From JAOADN01 sp049323795 (GTDB lineage: Bacteria > Pseudomonadota > Alphaproteobacteria > Rhodobacterales > Rhodobacteraceae), in contig JBMOOH010000020.1 in the NCBI GenBank assembly GCA_049323795.1, forward strand, positions 62,001 to 126,000: a DNA stretch of 64,000 bases, given 5' to 3'. Each line of letters opens with the position of its first letter. Position 1 is the first letter of the stretch. This document shows positions 52,903-62,037 of this stretch, piece after piece. Position numbers and translations under genes: made by a program. Below the pieces are notes generated by a model. It was not told where the DNA came from. It saw nothing but the letters and a program-made list of their open reading frames with translations, and ran no database searches.

Positions 52903-53076
52903 ATGACGTCTCTTCTCGAAAAAGCCCGCATCGGCCGCACCAACGCGCTCTCCATCCTGCCCAACGGCTCCTTCGGTCGGGCCGCAGGCGCCCGTCACCG
53001 GTCGTCGGATCGCCACGAAAAGGTCACCTTCATCTCGAGCCGTGCCCGGCTGGCCGCAGCCACAATCCTGGCGTAA
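52903..53076 (+). CDS. Hypothetical 57-residue basic protein
   Basis: Small gene with an excellent ribosome-binding site (GAGGAA, 10 bases before ATG) and codon use like its neighbours. The predicted product begins MTSLLEKARIGRTNALSILP, has a Ser/Arg/His-rich middle and ends in an Ala-rich LAAATILA. Net charge is basic; no signal peptide or membrane helix. I do not recognise a family. It stands alone, 225 bases before the D-2-hydroxyacid dehydrogenase start. The sequence between this gene and 53302 looks non-coding. Confidence 0.6.
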   Translation: MTSLLEKARIGRTNALSILPNGSFGRAAGARHRSSDRHEKVTFISSRARLAAATILA

Positions 53077-53301
53077 ATGGCGCATTGCGGGTCCGGTGGC
53101 GACTGCCTTGCTGCCGCCCCCGGACCGCCGCGCCGCGCCGCCGGACGAACCTGCGCCCTGGCGCACTCCCGCAGCCGACAGACCGGGCCCGACAGCCCGG
53201 AACTCACAGGCGGAACGGATCGGGATCGGATGAGCTGCCTCGACAAAGCGGCCCGCCTCGGGTCTTCTGCCGCCGCGACGGCACCAGAGGAGCGGTGGCA
53301 C

Positions 53302-54255
53302 ATGCAGGCGACCGGCCGGCCCGAAATACTGCAGGTGGGTGCATACCCCGGGTGGGACCAGGCCGCACTGGACGCTGCGTTCACCGTGCACAAGCTTTTC
53401 GAAGCGCCCGATCCTGCAGCCTTCCTGGCGGGCAAGGGCCCCGGTGTGCGGGCGCTGGCGACGCGCGGCGATCTCGGGGCGGACGCGGCACTGATTGCCG
53501 CCTGTCCGAAGCTCGAGATCGTGGCGGTCTACGGAGTGGGCTGCGACGCCGTGGATCTGGACGCCTGCAGGGCCCGCGGCATCCGGGTGACGAACACCCC
53601 GGACGTCCTTACGGATGATGTGGCCGACCTTGCGGTCGGACTGCTGCTCGCGCTGGCCCGCGGCATTCCCGCCGGGGACGCCTTCGTGCGTGACGGAAGC
53701 TGGGCCGCCGGCAAGACGTTCGGACTTACCCGCAAGGTCACGGGGATGCGCGCCGGGATCATCGGGCCGGGCAGGATCGGTCGGAGCCTGGCGCGAAGGC
53801 TGGCGGGGTTCGACATGGATATCGCCTATTGCGCGCGCAACCCCAAGCCGGACCTGCCCTATACCTGGATTCCGACGCCGGTGGAACTTGCGGCGCGGTC
53901 GGATGTCCTCTTCGTGACCCTTGCCGCGTCGGCCGGGACGAGAGGCATCGTGGATGGCGCGGTGCTCGATGCGCTCGGGCCGAAAGGGCTGGTGGTGAAC
54001 GTGAGCCGCGGATCGAACATCGATGAGCCGGCACTTGTCGCTGCCCTGTCCGAGGGCAGGATCGCAGGTGCGGCGCTCGATGTGTTCATCGGCGAACCCC
54101 GCATCGACGCGCGACTGCTCGGCCTTCCGAACGTCGTTCTCCAGCCACATGCGGGGTCAGGCACCGTCGAAACGCGCAGGGCCATGGGCAGACTGGTGCG
54201 CGACAACCTGCTGGCACATTTCGAAGGCCGCCCCCTGCCGACGCCCGTTACCTGA
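53302..54255 (+). CDS. D-isomer-specific 2-hydroxyacid dehydrogenase
   Basis: 317-residue NAD(P)-dependent dehydrogenase. VYGVGCDAVDLDACRARGIRVTNTPDVLTDDVADLA (in part: RGIRVTNTPDVLTDDVAD) is the substrate-side signature; GIIGPGRIGRSLARRL binds the cofactor; the following CARNPKP loop suggests NADP. VVNVSRGSNIDEPALVAAL and LQPHAGSGT hold the catalytic Arg and His. Probably a glyoxylate/hydroxypyruvate or 2-ketogluconate-type reductase. GlyxxGly loop has Pro in GPGRIG. AGAGGAG precedes the ATG at 53302; the longer upstream frame has no similarity to the family. Confidence 0.88.
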   Translation: MQATGRPEILQVGAYPGWDQAALDAAFTVHKLFEAPDPAAFLAGKGPGVRALATRGDLGADAALIAACPKLEIVAVYGVGCDAVDLDACRARGIRVTNTPDVLTDDVADLAVGLLLALARGIPAGDAFVRDGSWAAGKTFGLTRKVTGMRAGIIGPGRIGRSLARRLAGFDMDIAYCARNPKPDLPYTWIPTPVELAARSDVLFVTLAASAGTRGIVDGAVLDALGPKGLVVNVSRGSNIDEPALVAALSEGRIAGAALDVFIGEPRIDARLLGLPNVVLQPHAGSGTVETRRAMGRLVRDNLLAHFEGRPLPTPVT

Positions 54256-54394
54256 GCCGGCGTCCGGCCGAAGGGCTGCAAACCGGTCTCCGGCAGTTCC
54301 GGACTGGCACGGTTCCCTTGACGGACAGTGCCGGTCTATCGGGCGTTTCCAATTGCGCCACGGATTGATTCAAGTCCGGAAGTCCAGTGATTTC

Positions 54395-54423
54395 TTGCAA
54401 AATGCAACACCTTCAGGGATACT
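54395..54423 (+). promoter_or_regulatory. Candidate promoter of the fecR-cyclase pair
   Basis: TTGCAA (54395-54400) and GATACT (54418-54423) with a 17-base spacer, about 100 bases before the ATG. The surrounding sequence is AT-richer than average for the window. Confidence 0.5.
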
Positions 54424-54521
54424 GGCGGAGGTGGTTTACTGCTCGCAGCGCAAGGCCCGCACTTCTGCATACCGAGGCCGTCTTCCTGACTGCGTGAGCG
54501 ATGCGGTGGTGGGGGATCGGA

Positions 54522-55304
54522 ATGTCGCTTCATCGGCTTGCGGCCGTGCTTCTCATGTGCCTCGCCGCGTCTTCCCTTCAGGCGCAGGAAGTCGGTCAGG
54601 TCGTGGACCTTGACCGGGGTGCCTGGGTGACATCGACCTCCGGCAAGTCGCGTCTCCAGCCGGGAGCACGTATATCGATGAAGGACGTGATCGAGACGGA
54701 CGGAGCCGGCAGGGCCCAGTTCGTCTTCGACGACGGCACCAAGATAGCGGTTGGGCCCCGATCGAAACTCGTGATCGACGAGATCCTGATGCGGTCGGGC
54801 ACCCGTGCAAGCCGCTTTGCGGTTAACGCGGTTTCGGGCAGCATGAGGTTCATTACCGGAAAGAGCCCCAAGTCCGCCTATTCGATCACCACACCGACGG
54901 CGACGATGGGCATCCGTGGAACGGCCTTCGAGGTCTCGATGAAGCGGAGGGACTCCACGGATCTGGTTCTGTTCAGCGGAATCCTGACCGTCTGCACCGC
55001 GGCGGGCTGCCAGAGGGTGTCGAATGCCTGCCAGGCGGTGACGGCGACGTCATTCGGAAAGATCCTCGAGACGCGCGACGAGGGGCAGAAAGGCCAACTG
55101 ATCAGCCGGAACTTCCCGCTGATCGTTCGGCAGGCCAGCCTCAGGCCCGATTTCCAGTTGCCACTGGAGCGGTGCGGGGACCGGGTGTCGCGGATCGTCG
55201 AGAGAGCAGCGGTCGGGACGCCGCCGGAACGACCGGACCGCGAAACCCCGGTGGCGCCATCACCACCCCCGCCACCACCACCACCCCCGCCGCACCCCAT
55301 CTGA
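54522..55304 (+). CDS. FecR-domain secreted protein
   Basis: 260-residue protein with a signal peptide (MSLHRLAAVLLMCLAASSLQAQE), then a FecR-type beta domain (about 30-160: GAWVTSTSGKSRLQPGARISMKDVIETDG in part; FDDGTKIAVGPRSKL; TPTATMGIRGTAFEV). Four Cys residues follow the domain and may form disulfides. It ends in a run of prolines (PPPPPPPPPPHP). It lies 36 bases before a CHASE2-adenylate cyclase gene, a pairing that recurs in proteobacteria, where the periplasmic FecR protein may act as a ligand or modulator of the CHASE2 sensor (inference). ATG at 54522 has GGGGGA 6 bases upstream. Confidence 0.85.
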   Translation: MSLHRLAAVLLMCLAASSLQAQEVGQVVDLDRGAWVTSTSGKSRLQPGARISMKDVIETDGAGRAQFVFDDGTKIAVGPRSKLVIDEILMRSGTRASRFAVNAVSGSMRFITGKSPKSAYSITTPTATMGIRGTAFEVSMKRRDSTDLVLFSGILTVCTAAGCQRVSNACQAVTATSFGKILETRDEGQKGQLISRNFPLIVRQASLRPDFQLPLERCGDRVSRIVERAAVGTPPERPDRETPVAPSPPPPPPPPPPHPI

Positions 55305-55340
55305 CCGATGGACGGGCCGCCTGAACCGGTGGCGTAGCGG

Positions 55341-57527
55341 ATGAGGCGCGCGGTCTTCCTTCTTGTCGGGGCGACCCTGGTTATCGGACTGGCTGTCCTG
55401 AGGCTGATCGACCCGGCCCCGGTGCAGGGGCTGCGCGAACTCTACTTCGACTATCTGCAGAGAGTCCTGCCGCGGGAGGCGTCCGACCTGCCGGTGAAGG
55501 TGGTGGACATTGACGAGGACTCGCTCAGACGTATCGGGCAATGGCCGTGGCCGCGCACCACGCTGGCGCAGCTTGTGGACAGGCTGGCCTCGTACGGCGC
55601 CGCCGTCGTCGCCTTCGACGTCCTCTTTCCCGAACCCGATCGGATGTCGCCATCGCGCCTGCTCGGCGATCCGAGGTACCGCGCCATCACCGACCCGTCC
55701 GTTTCGCGCGCTCTGGTCGGAATGAACAACGACACGGAGTTCGCCAGGGCGATGGAGCGCTTTCCCGTGGTCCTCGGCCGCGCCGAGACCGTCGGTGCTT
55801 CAAGCCGTGTCGATTATGCCAAGGCCGGCATCGTCGAGGTGGGCGAGTCCCCGACATCCGGCCTTCCCCGTCCGAGGGGGCTGACCCGCATCCTGCCGGT
55901 GCTGGAAGCGGCCGCCACCGGCGAGGGTTCCGTCTCTGTCAGCCCGGGGGAGTCGTCCAGCGTGGTCCGGGTCGTACCCCTGATGTGGAAAGGCGATGGC
56001 GGGATCCTGCCATCCCTGTCGATCGAGGCGTTGCGGGTCGCGCTGGGCGAGAGCACGTACCGGGTCACCGGCGTGGCGGATGTGTCCGGGGTCGTCCAGA
56101 CCATCGGCATCGGGCAGTTCGATGTCCCCACCGACGCGAGCGGCCAGCTCTGGGTCCGTTACCGGCCGGACGACCCGTCGCTCTACATTTCCGCAGCCGA
56201 TGTGCTCGAGGACGGCAACGACCCCGGTCTGCGCGCGGCGATAGAGGGCCGCATCATCCTTGTCGGAACCTCGGCCGCCGGACTTTTCGACATCCGGGCG
56301 ACGCCTCTGGGGCAGAGCGTGCCGGGGGTGTCGATCCATGCGCAGATGATCGAGCAGATCCTCGCAGGGGACTATCTGTCGCGCAGCGAGCTGGTCGCGG
56401 CCCTCGAGATCCTGGTCTTTCTGGGCCTCAGTGTCCTTGTCATCGCGGCCATGTCGGTGATGGGGCCGCTGGCCTCGATGCTGGCCGGCGGCGTCGCGGC
56501 CGGACTGACGCTCGGGGGGAGCTACTATGTCTTTTCCGACCGCGGCGTCCTCTTCGACGCCACCTTTCCTCTGGCCGGCGGACTGAGTGCCTACGTGGTC
56601 CTCGCGGGCTATCAGTTCGTGATCGCTGACAGAGAGAAGCGGCTGATCCGGCGGTCGTTCTCGCACTACGTGTCGCCCGATGTCCTGAACGAGATCGAGA
56701 AGAGCGGCCATACGCTGGACCTCGGGGGCGAGATCCGCACGGTGACGGTCCTCTTCTGCGACATCGTGGGCTTCACGCCCCTGAGCGAAAGCGTGACCGC
56801 GCGGCAGCTCGTCGCTGTCCTCAACAGCCTGTTCACCCGGCTTGCCGATGAAATCCTGCGCGAGAGAGGCACCATCGACAAGTTCATCGGCGATGCGATG
56901 ATGGCCTTCTGGAACGCGCCCATCCAGAACCCAGATCACAAGGCTGCAGGGTGTCGCGCTGCTCTGGGGGTCCGGGCCTCGCTGCGCAGCTTCAACGACG
57001 AGCGCGAGCGCGAAGGCGCGCCTCCGATCCGTCTGGCCGTGGGTCTCGCATCGGGGCAGGCCTGCGTGGGCAACATCGGATCCCGGCAGAGGTACAACTA
57101 CTCCGTCGTGGGCGAGACGGTGAACGTCGCATCCCGGATCGAGACGAGCTGCCGCTACGTGGCCTATGACATCGTGGTGCCGCTGGATCTGGCAGAAGCG
57201 TCCGGGGGGCTCGCCTATCTCAGGGCGGGGCGTGTGGGCCTCAAGGGCGTGTCGGGTCGTGTGCCGGTCGCGGTACTGGTCGGAGATGCGGCGACAGCCG
57301 CGTCCGAGAACTTCCACAGGCTGTCCGGGCTGCACGAGCGCCTTCTGGCACGGCTGGCGGAAGGACAGAGGGACGACGATCTGATCGCCGAGTGTCAGGC
57401 CCTGGCGCCGGCCGTCGAGCCCGGCCTGAGATCCTTCTACAACCGGATCGGCACACGGACGGCCGACTTCGTGGCGACGGGCGAGGGTCAGACGGCCCCG
57501 GCCCACCAAGCGGCGATCGCCAGATAG
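55341..57527 (+). CDS. CHASE2-domain adenylate cyclase (class III)
   Basis: 728-residue sensor enzyme. One N-terminal helix, a periplasmic CHASE2 domain (about 30-345: VKVVDIDEDSLRRIGQWPWPR; GRIILVGTSAAGLFDIRATPLG in part), three helices (about 350-430) and a cytoplasmic class III cyclase domain (about 470-620). The domain has metal Asp residues in VLFCDIVGFT and KFIGDAMMAFW, and VNVASRIE with the transition-state Asn and Arg, so it should be active. The position that is Asp or Thr in most adenylate cyclases is Ser (YSVVGETVN). Encoded with the FecR protein. It overlaps the convergent DUF3307 gene by 40 bases. Confidence 0.9.
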   Translation: MRRAVFLLVGATLVIGLAVLRLIDPAPVQGLRELYFDYLQRVLPREASDLPVKVVDIDEDSLRRIGQWPWPRTTLAQLVDRLASYGAAVVAFDVLFPEPDRMSPSRLLGDPRYRAITDPSVSRALVGMNNDTEFARAMERFPVVLGRAETVGASSRVDYAKAGIVEVGESPTSGLPRPRGLTRILPVLEAAATGEGSVSVSPGESSSVVRVVPLMWKGDGGILPSLSIEALRVALGESTYRVTGVADVSGVVQTIGIGQFDVPTDASGQLWVRYRPDDPSLYISAADVLEDGNDPGLRAAIEGRIILVGTSAAGLFDIRATPLGQSVPGVSIHAQMIEQILAGDYLSRSELVAALEILVFLGLSVLVIAAMSVMGPLASMLAGGVAAGLTLGGSYYVFSDRGVLFDATFPLAGGLSAYVVLAGYQFVIADREKRLIRRSFSHYVSPDVLNEIEKSGHTLDLGGEIRTVTVLFCDIVGFTPLSESVTARQLVAVLNSLFTRLADEILRERGTIDKFIGDAMMAFWNAPIQNPDHKAAGCRAALGVRASLRSFNDEREREGAPPIRLAVGLASGQACVGNIGSRQRYNYSVVGETVNVASRIETSCRYVAYDIVVPLDLAEASGGLAYLRAGRVGLKGVSGRVPVAVLVGDAATAASENFHRLSGLHERLLARLAEGQRDDDLIAECQALAPAVEPGLRSFYNRIGTRTADFVATGEGQTAPAHQAAIAR

Positions 57528-57874
57528 CTCAACTGGTGCAGAAGCTGATCTGCCCCGAGCGCGTACCAGTAGCCCGGATCGCTTGCGGTCTTGCCGCTCG
57601 ACCGGGTCCAGCGTGCCTTCACGTAGTCGAGGTGATAGTGGAACACGCCTTCCGCGACAAGCAGGGCAGCGGCCGGTCCGGCGGATGTGCCGACGGCGAG
57701 GAATGCCACCGCGCTTCCGGCAAGGTGGACGGCGACATGCAGCAGACCGCCCGGATGGCCGTATTTCATCCGGTTCTCGAGCATGTAGGGCGTCAGGAAT
57801 CCGAAATCCGCCAGGGCATGCTTCACCTGGAGCAACACGAGCAGCCAGAGGACAGAGTCAGCGAACGGCGGCAC
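57488..57874 (-). CDS. DUF3307 family membrane protein
   Basis: 128-residue protein with four hydrophobic segments. LLQVKHALADFGFLTPYML and FHYHLDYVKARW with ALGADQLLHQLSYLAIA hold the His/Asp residues that mark DUF3307, a family of unknown function. The start is uncertain: a GTG at 57874 gives the usual family length; no ATG is available nearby. It overlaps the cyclase 3' end (opposite strand) by 40 bases. Confidence 0.7.
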   Translation of the reverse strand: MPPFADSVLWLLVLLQVKHALADFGFLTPYMLENRMKYGHPGGLLHVAVHLAGSAVAFLAVGTSAGPAAALLVAEGVFHYHLDYVKARWTRSSGKTASDPGYWYALGADQLLHQLSYLAIAAWWAGAV

Positions 57875-57974
57875 ACCAGACCTTGTTCTGCAGTGATCCT
57901 GGTCGTCAGTGCCTCGGCCCGGGCCGTCCGTCAAGACGCCCGCCCGCCCGCGCCGGAGCGCGGCGGCGCGGTTC

Positions 57975-59078
57975 TCAGGACAGGCAGGATTGCCGGAACG
58001 AGGCCTTTTCAAGCCAGTCCGGGCGGATTTCCATCCCCCATCCGGGCGCGTCGGTGACCTCGACATGACCGTCCTCGATCCTGTAGGGATCTCCGAGGAA
58101 CAGCCCGTCCTGCCAGGGGTAGTAGTCGGGCCCCTCGATCGAGAACTCGAGATACTTGCCGGCGTTCGGGATCGCACGAAGCAGGTGCATCGTGCACATC
58201 GTCACCAGCGACAGGTTCGCGGCGTGGGGTGTGACGGGCAGGCCGAAACCTTCGGCCATGCGGCAGACATGCAGCGTCCGGTGGATCCCGCCCATGTACA
58301 TCACGTCCGGCTGGGCGACATCGACGGACTTGTGTTCAAGCATGAGTTGCCAGGAAGAATACTCGCAATCCTGTTCGCCCCCGGTGATGTCGATGTCGAG
58401 GGCGGCGCGCACCTCGGCGGTCTGGTCGTATTCCCAGTAGGGGCAGGGCTCTTCATAGTGACCGATGCCGTTGTCCTGCAGCAGCCTGCCGACCTCGATC
58501 GCCTTCCTTGGCGAGTAGCAGGAATTCGCATCGACCAGCTTGTCGATCCCGTCGCCGAGCGCCCTCGACACGACGGGCACCACCGCCTCGGTCCGCCCCG
58601 GCCATTCGTCCTGGTCGCGGCCGCATTCGCGCCCCACGCGCCACTTGAAGGCGGTGAAGCCCTTCTCGTCCCGCAGCCTCACGAACCGCTTCGCCTCGTC
58701 CTCGGGCGTGATGTCGCGTTTCATGCTGCTCGCATAGGCCCGCACGCGCCCCGGACTGCCGCCCAGGAGCGTCGCCACCGGCTTGCCCTCCACCTTGCCG
58801 CGCAGGTCCCACAGAGCGGTGTCGAGACCGGTCATGGCCCTGCGAAGATAGCTGCCGGGGAACTTGTGCTCGCGCTCGCCGATCAGATTCAGCGTGTCGG
58901 CGAAGTCAAGCGCATCCGTGCCGAGCGCGTGGGGGGCGATCTGGCGGTGGAAGATCTCGCAGGTGATGTCCGCCTGATAGGTCGACACCTGGCCCCAGCC
59001 CTGCGCGCCGGTTTCCGATGTCGCACGGACGAAGCCCACGAAGGGTGTCGCGAAGGTCTCGAGCTTGACGATCTTCAC
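57975..59078 (-). CDS. Enolase-superfamily sugar-acid dehydratase/racemase
   Basis: 367-residue mandelate racemase/muconate lactonizing-type enzyme. Barrel motifs: TAFKWRVGRECGRD (K-x-R rather than the common K-x-K), VDANSCYS, YEEPCPYWEYD, GGEQDCEYS for the three metal ligands, and VTPHAANLS with a catalytic His. It is last in the transporter unit, 10 bases after a permease stop, so the ABC importer and this enzyme probably handle the same compound. GTG start at 59078 is just ahead of the KIVKLETF family N-terminus. Substrate unknown. Confidence 0.85.
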   Translation of the reverse strand: MKIVKLETFATPFVGFVRATSETGAQGWGQVSTYQADITCEIFHRQIAPHALGTDALDFADTLNLIGEREHKFPGSYLRRAMTGLDTALWDLRGKVEGKPVATLLGGSPGRVRAYASSMKRDITPEDEAKRFVRLRDEKGFTAFKWRVGRECGRDQDEWPGRTEAVVPVVSRALGDGIDKLVDANSCYSPRKAIEVGRLLQDNGIGHYEEPCPYWEYDQTAEVRAALDIDITGGEQDCEYSSWQLMLEHKSVDVAQPDVMYMGGIHRTLHVCRMAEGFGLPVTPHAANLSLVTMCTMHLLRAIPNAGKYLEFSIEGPDYYPWQDGLFLGDPYRIEDGHVEVTDAPGWGMEIRPDWLEKASFRQSCLS

Positions 59079-59088
59079 GCCGACCCCG

Positions 59089-59904
59089 CTATTCGTCCGC
59101 GGGCGCTGCAAGCGCCCGTTCCCGCGCGGCCCGGCGCCGGCGTGAAATCTCGTACCAGACGGCGGCGATCAGCGTCATCAGGATCAGCAGCGTGGCAAGC
59201 GCGTTGATCGTGGGGGTGATACCGGACCTGACCTTCGAGAAGACATAGACCGTCAGCGTATCCGACGTGCCCCGCGTGAAGAGCGTGACGTTGAAATTCT
59301 CGATCGACTGGAAGAAGGCGATCGCCGCCCCGGCGCCGAGGGCCGGATAGAGGTGCGGCAGCAGGATGCGCCGCATCACCTGCGGATGCGTCGCCCCGAG
59401 GTCGAGCGCCGCCTCCTCCAGTGCCGGGTCGAAGCTTTGCAGCCGTGCCAGCACCAGCAGCATCACGAAGGCCGCGATGAAGCTGACCTGACCGAGAGTG
59501 GACATGTGCAGGCCCGGCGGCACGCTCAGCTTGTTCCAGAAGAGGATGGTCGAGATGCCGATCACCGCGCCGGGGGCGAGGATCGGCGCGACCATGATCC
59601 CGTAGAGAACCGACCGGACGCGCCCCGAGATCGAATTGACCAGGATTGCCGCCGCAGTTCCGATCGGCACCGAGATCGCCGCCACCGCGATGGCAACGAG
59701 GATCGAGTTCCTGAAGGCGTTCCACATCCGCCGGTCGTTCCAGAGATCGACGAACCAGCGGTCGGTCCAGCCCTTCCAGGGATAGACCGAGGGCAGCTTG
59801 CTGTCGTTGAAGGACGCCCCGGCCATGATGATCAGCGGCACGATCAGGTAGGCGACGAAAAGCACCATGTAGAAGTGCCAGAGGAAGGTGCGGCGGTTGT
59901 TCAT
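59089..59904 (-). CDS. ABC transporter permease (PotC-like)
   Basis: 271-residue inner-membrane permease of the spermidine/putrescine-type family with six helices. FVAYLIVPLIIMAGASFND opens the protein; EEAALDLGATHPQVMRRILLPHLYPALGAG (in part: EEAALDLGATHPQVMRRILL) is the EAA loop that contacts the ATPase. It forms a pair with the PotB-like permease encoded 13 bases upstream. The C-terminus is short and basic. Confidence 0.92.
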   Translation of the reverse strand: MNNRRTFLWHFYMVLFVAYLIVPLIIMAGASFNDSKLPSVYPWKGWTDRWFVDLWNDRRMWNAFRNSILVAIAVAAISVPIGTAAAILVNSISGRVRSVLYGIMVAPILAPGAVIGISTILFWNKLSVPPGLHMSTLGQVSFIAAFVMLLVLARLQSFDPALEEAALDLGATHPQVMRRILLPHLYPALGAGAAIAFFQSIENFNVTLFTRGTSDTLTVYVFSKVRSGITPTINALATLLILMTLIAAVWYEISRRRRAARERALAAPADE

Positions 59905-59917
59905 CCCTGGCCTTCCC

Positions 59918-60841
59918 TCACTTGGCGATGTCGCTGAGCTTCACCTTGAACACCCACATCGTGACGCTCACGGCGAAGGTGCAGAGGAGAAGATAGAGGA
60001 AGGCATAGGCGGCCCCGGTGTTCCAGTCCTGCGCTTCCAGCATCCATTGCTGGATGGTCTGGGTGAACCACAGGGACGTGGGCGATCCGAGCAGCGAGGG
60101 CACCAGGAGCGAGCCGGCGGCCAGCATGAACACCATGACCGAGCCCGACGCGATGCCGGGCTTGGCATGCGGCAGGATCACCCGCCAGTGTGTCCTCCAC
60201 CAGGGCGACCCGAGGTTCTCGGCCGCCTCGATCTGGTTGGTGTCGAGCGACTGGATGGCGTTGTAGACCGGGAAGAGCATGAAGAGGACGTAGGCATAGA
60301 CGAGGCCGATGATGACGGCATCGTAGCCCTGGATCCAGCGCACCGGCTGGTCGAGGATGCCAAGGCCGAGCAGTAACGCATTGAGCGGGCCCTTCAGCGT
60401 CAGGATGATGTACCAGGCGAAGGACCGCAGGACCTCGGACACCCACATCGGGATGAAGAGGATCAGGAACAGCGTGGGCAGGGTCCGCGGATTGGCCACC
60501 TTCGCCAGGTAGTAGGCGATGGGGTAGGCGATGAGAAAGCAGAGCAAGGTGACGAGGGCCGAATACATCACCGTGCCAAGGAAAATCTTGAGGTGGATCG
60601 GGACCTGATAGACCTGCCCCAGGATCTTCGTATCCGTCGCGTTCGACAGGAATTTCCTGTAGTTGTCCAGCGAGTACACGTCCTTCGGCCCGCCGATCTC
60701 GATGACCGGCAGATAGGGGCGGAAGGACGCTTCCAGAAGCGTGACGTTCGGAAGGATGATGAGCGCCAGAAGCCAGAACGCATTCAGAAGGATGATGGTG
60801 GCCGTCAGGGCCGAACCGTAGCGGCGGAGCAGGTTGCCCAT
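59918..60841 (-). CDS. ABC transporter permease (PotB-like)
   Basis: 307-residue permease with about six to seven helices. The N-terminal FWLLALIILPNVTLLEASF and IFLGTVMYSALVTLLCFLIAYPIAYYLAK are typical of PotB-like subunits; the EAA loop is IEAAENLGSPWWRTHWRVILP. It starts 5 bases after the ATPase gene stop and is followed by the PotC-like gene. Confidence 0.92.
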   Translation of the reverse strand: MGNLLRRYGSALTATIILLNAFWLLALIILPNVTLLEASFRPYLPVIEIGGPKDVYSLDNYRKFLSNATDTKILGQVYQVPIHLKIFLGTVMYSALVTLLCFLIAYPIAYYLAKVANPRTLPTLFLILFIPMWVSEVLRSFAWYIILTLKGPLNALLLGLGILDQPVRWIQGYDAVIIGLVYAYVLFMLFPVYNAIQSLDTNQIEAAENLGSPWWRTHWRVILPHAKPGIASGSVMVFMLAAGSLLVPSLLGSPTSLWFTQTIQQWMLEAQDWNTGAAYAFLYLLLCTFAVSVTMWVFKVKLSDIAK

Positions 60842-60846
60842 CGCGG

Positions 60847-61926
60847 TCAGTCCGCCATCTGGTCGGGAAGGATGGCGCCGCGCTCGGCATCGAACCGGGC
60901 GAAGAGCCTGCTGCCGGGGGCGGGAACGGTTGCCGAGCCGTCGTTGCGAACTTCGGACACGAGGGTCATGCCGCTTTCCGAAATTGACTGGACCGAGATG
61001 AAGTTGCCTTCGAACGCGACGTCCCCGACGACCACCGGGATCGAGTTCTCTGCGGCGGGCGTTGCCTGAAGGGTCAGGTGCTCTGGCCTGACGTAAAGCT
61101 TGGCCGACTTTCCGCCCGCCCCCTTGCCAAGGCGTGCGCGGAAGGTGCCATGGGCGGTCCGGAACTGCGCAACCCCGTCGGCTGCGTTTCCGATCTCGCC
61201 CGCGAAGATGTTGTTCTCGCCCACGAAGCTGGCGACGAAGCCGTTCACCGGGTTGTTGTAGATCTCGCGCGGGTCGGCGACCTGCTGAAGCCGTCCCTGG
61301 CTCATCACCCCCACCCGGTCGGACATGGCAAGCGCCTCGCCCTGGTCGTGGGTGATGTAGATGAAGGTCACGCCGGTCCGCTTCTGGATCGCGCGCAGTT
61401 CCGCCCGCATGTGCTGGCGCAGCTTGAGGTCCAGCGCCGACAGGGGCTCGTCGAGCAGCATCACCTGCGGCTCGACCGCCAGCGCCCGCGCGATCGCCAC
61501 GCGCTGCTTCTGGCCGCCCGAAAGCTGGCTCACCATCTTGTCCCCGGCGCCCGGCAGGTCGACGAGCTTCAGGAGCTCTTCCGCCCGCGCCCGCCGCCTG
61601 GACTTGTCGATGCCCCGCACCTCGAGCCCGAAGGCGATGTTCTCCCACACCGGCATCAGCGGAAACAGCGCGAGGTTCTGGAAGATCAGCGCCGTCGGCC
61701 GCTGGTTCGGGCGCTGGCCCTTCATGTCCCTGCCGCCGATGCGGATCGCCCCGGACGAGGGATCGGTGAATCCCGATATCATCCGGAGGATGGTGGTCTT
61801 GCCGCACCCGGACGGGCCGAGAAACGAAAAGAACTCTCCGGCCTTGATGTTCACGTTCACATGGTCGACCGCACGGAACGTGCCGAAATCACAGCACACC
61901 TCGTCCAGTTCAATCCCTGCACTCAT
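60847..61926 (-). CDS. ABC transporter ATP-binding protein (PotA-like)
   Basis: 359-residue ATPase. Walker A GPSGCGKTT (about residues 37-45), signature LSGGQKQRVAIARAL, Walker B VMLLDEPLSALD and switch His in IYITHDQGEAL. Residues about 280-359 form a TOBE domain. It energises the two downstream permeases. The gene follows the binding-protein gene after 111 bases that contain a strong stem-loop. Confidence 0.94.
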   Translation of the reverse strand: MSAGIELDEVCCDFGTFRAVDHVNVNIKAGEFFSFLGPSGCGKTTILRMISGFTDPSSGAIRIGGRDMKGQRPNQRPTALIFQNLALFPLMPVWENIAFGLEVRGIDKSRRRARAEELLKLVDLPGAGDKMVSQLSGGQKQRVAIARALAVEPQVMLLDEPLSALDLKLRQHMRAELRAIQKRTGVTFIYITHDQGEALAMSDRVGVMSQGRLQQVADPREIYNNPVNGFVASFVGENNIFAGEIGNAADGVAQFRTAHGTFRARLGKGAGGKSAKLYVRPEHLTLQATPAAENSIPVVVGDVAFEGNFISVQSISESGMTLVSEVRNDGSATVPAPGSRLFARFDAERGAILPDQMAD

Positions 61927-61994
61927 CGACTTGGCTCCCCGTCGCGTCGCTGATTGTTCGCGGGGTCTCGTGTCGGACCCCTTCGGATGCAGAA

Positions 61995-62020
61995 GGTCCG
62001 CCGGATCTCTCCGGCGGACC
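61995..62020 (-). terminator. Intercistronic stem-loop after the binding-protein gene
   Basis: GGTCCGCCGG and CCGGCGGACC form a perfect 10-bp stem around ATCTCT. It lies between the binding-protein stop and the ATPase start on the same transcript. Lacking a T-run, it is more likely to shield the binding-protein mRNA 3' end or attenuate than to stop transcription fully. Confidence 0.6.
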
Positions 62021-62037
62021 AGGCAGGATGACGGCGA

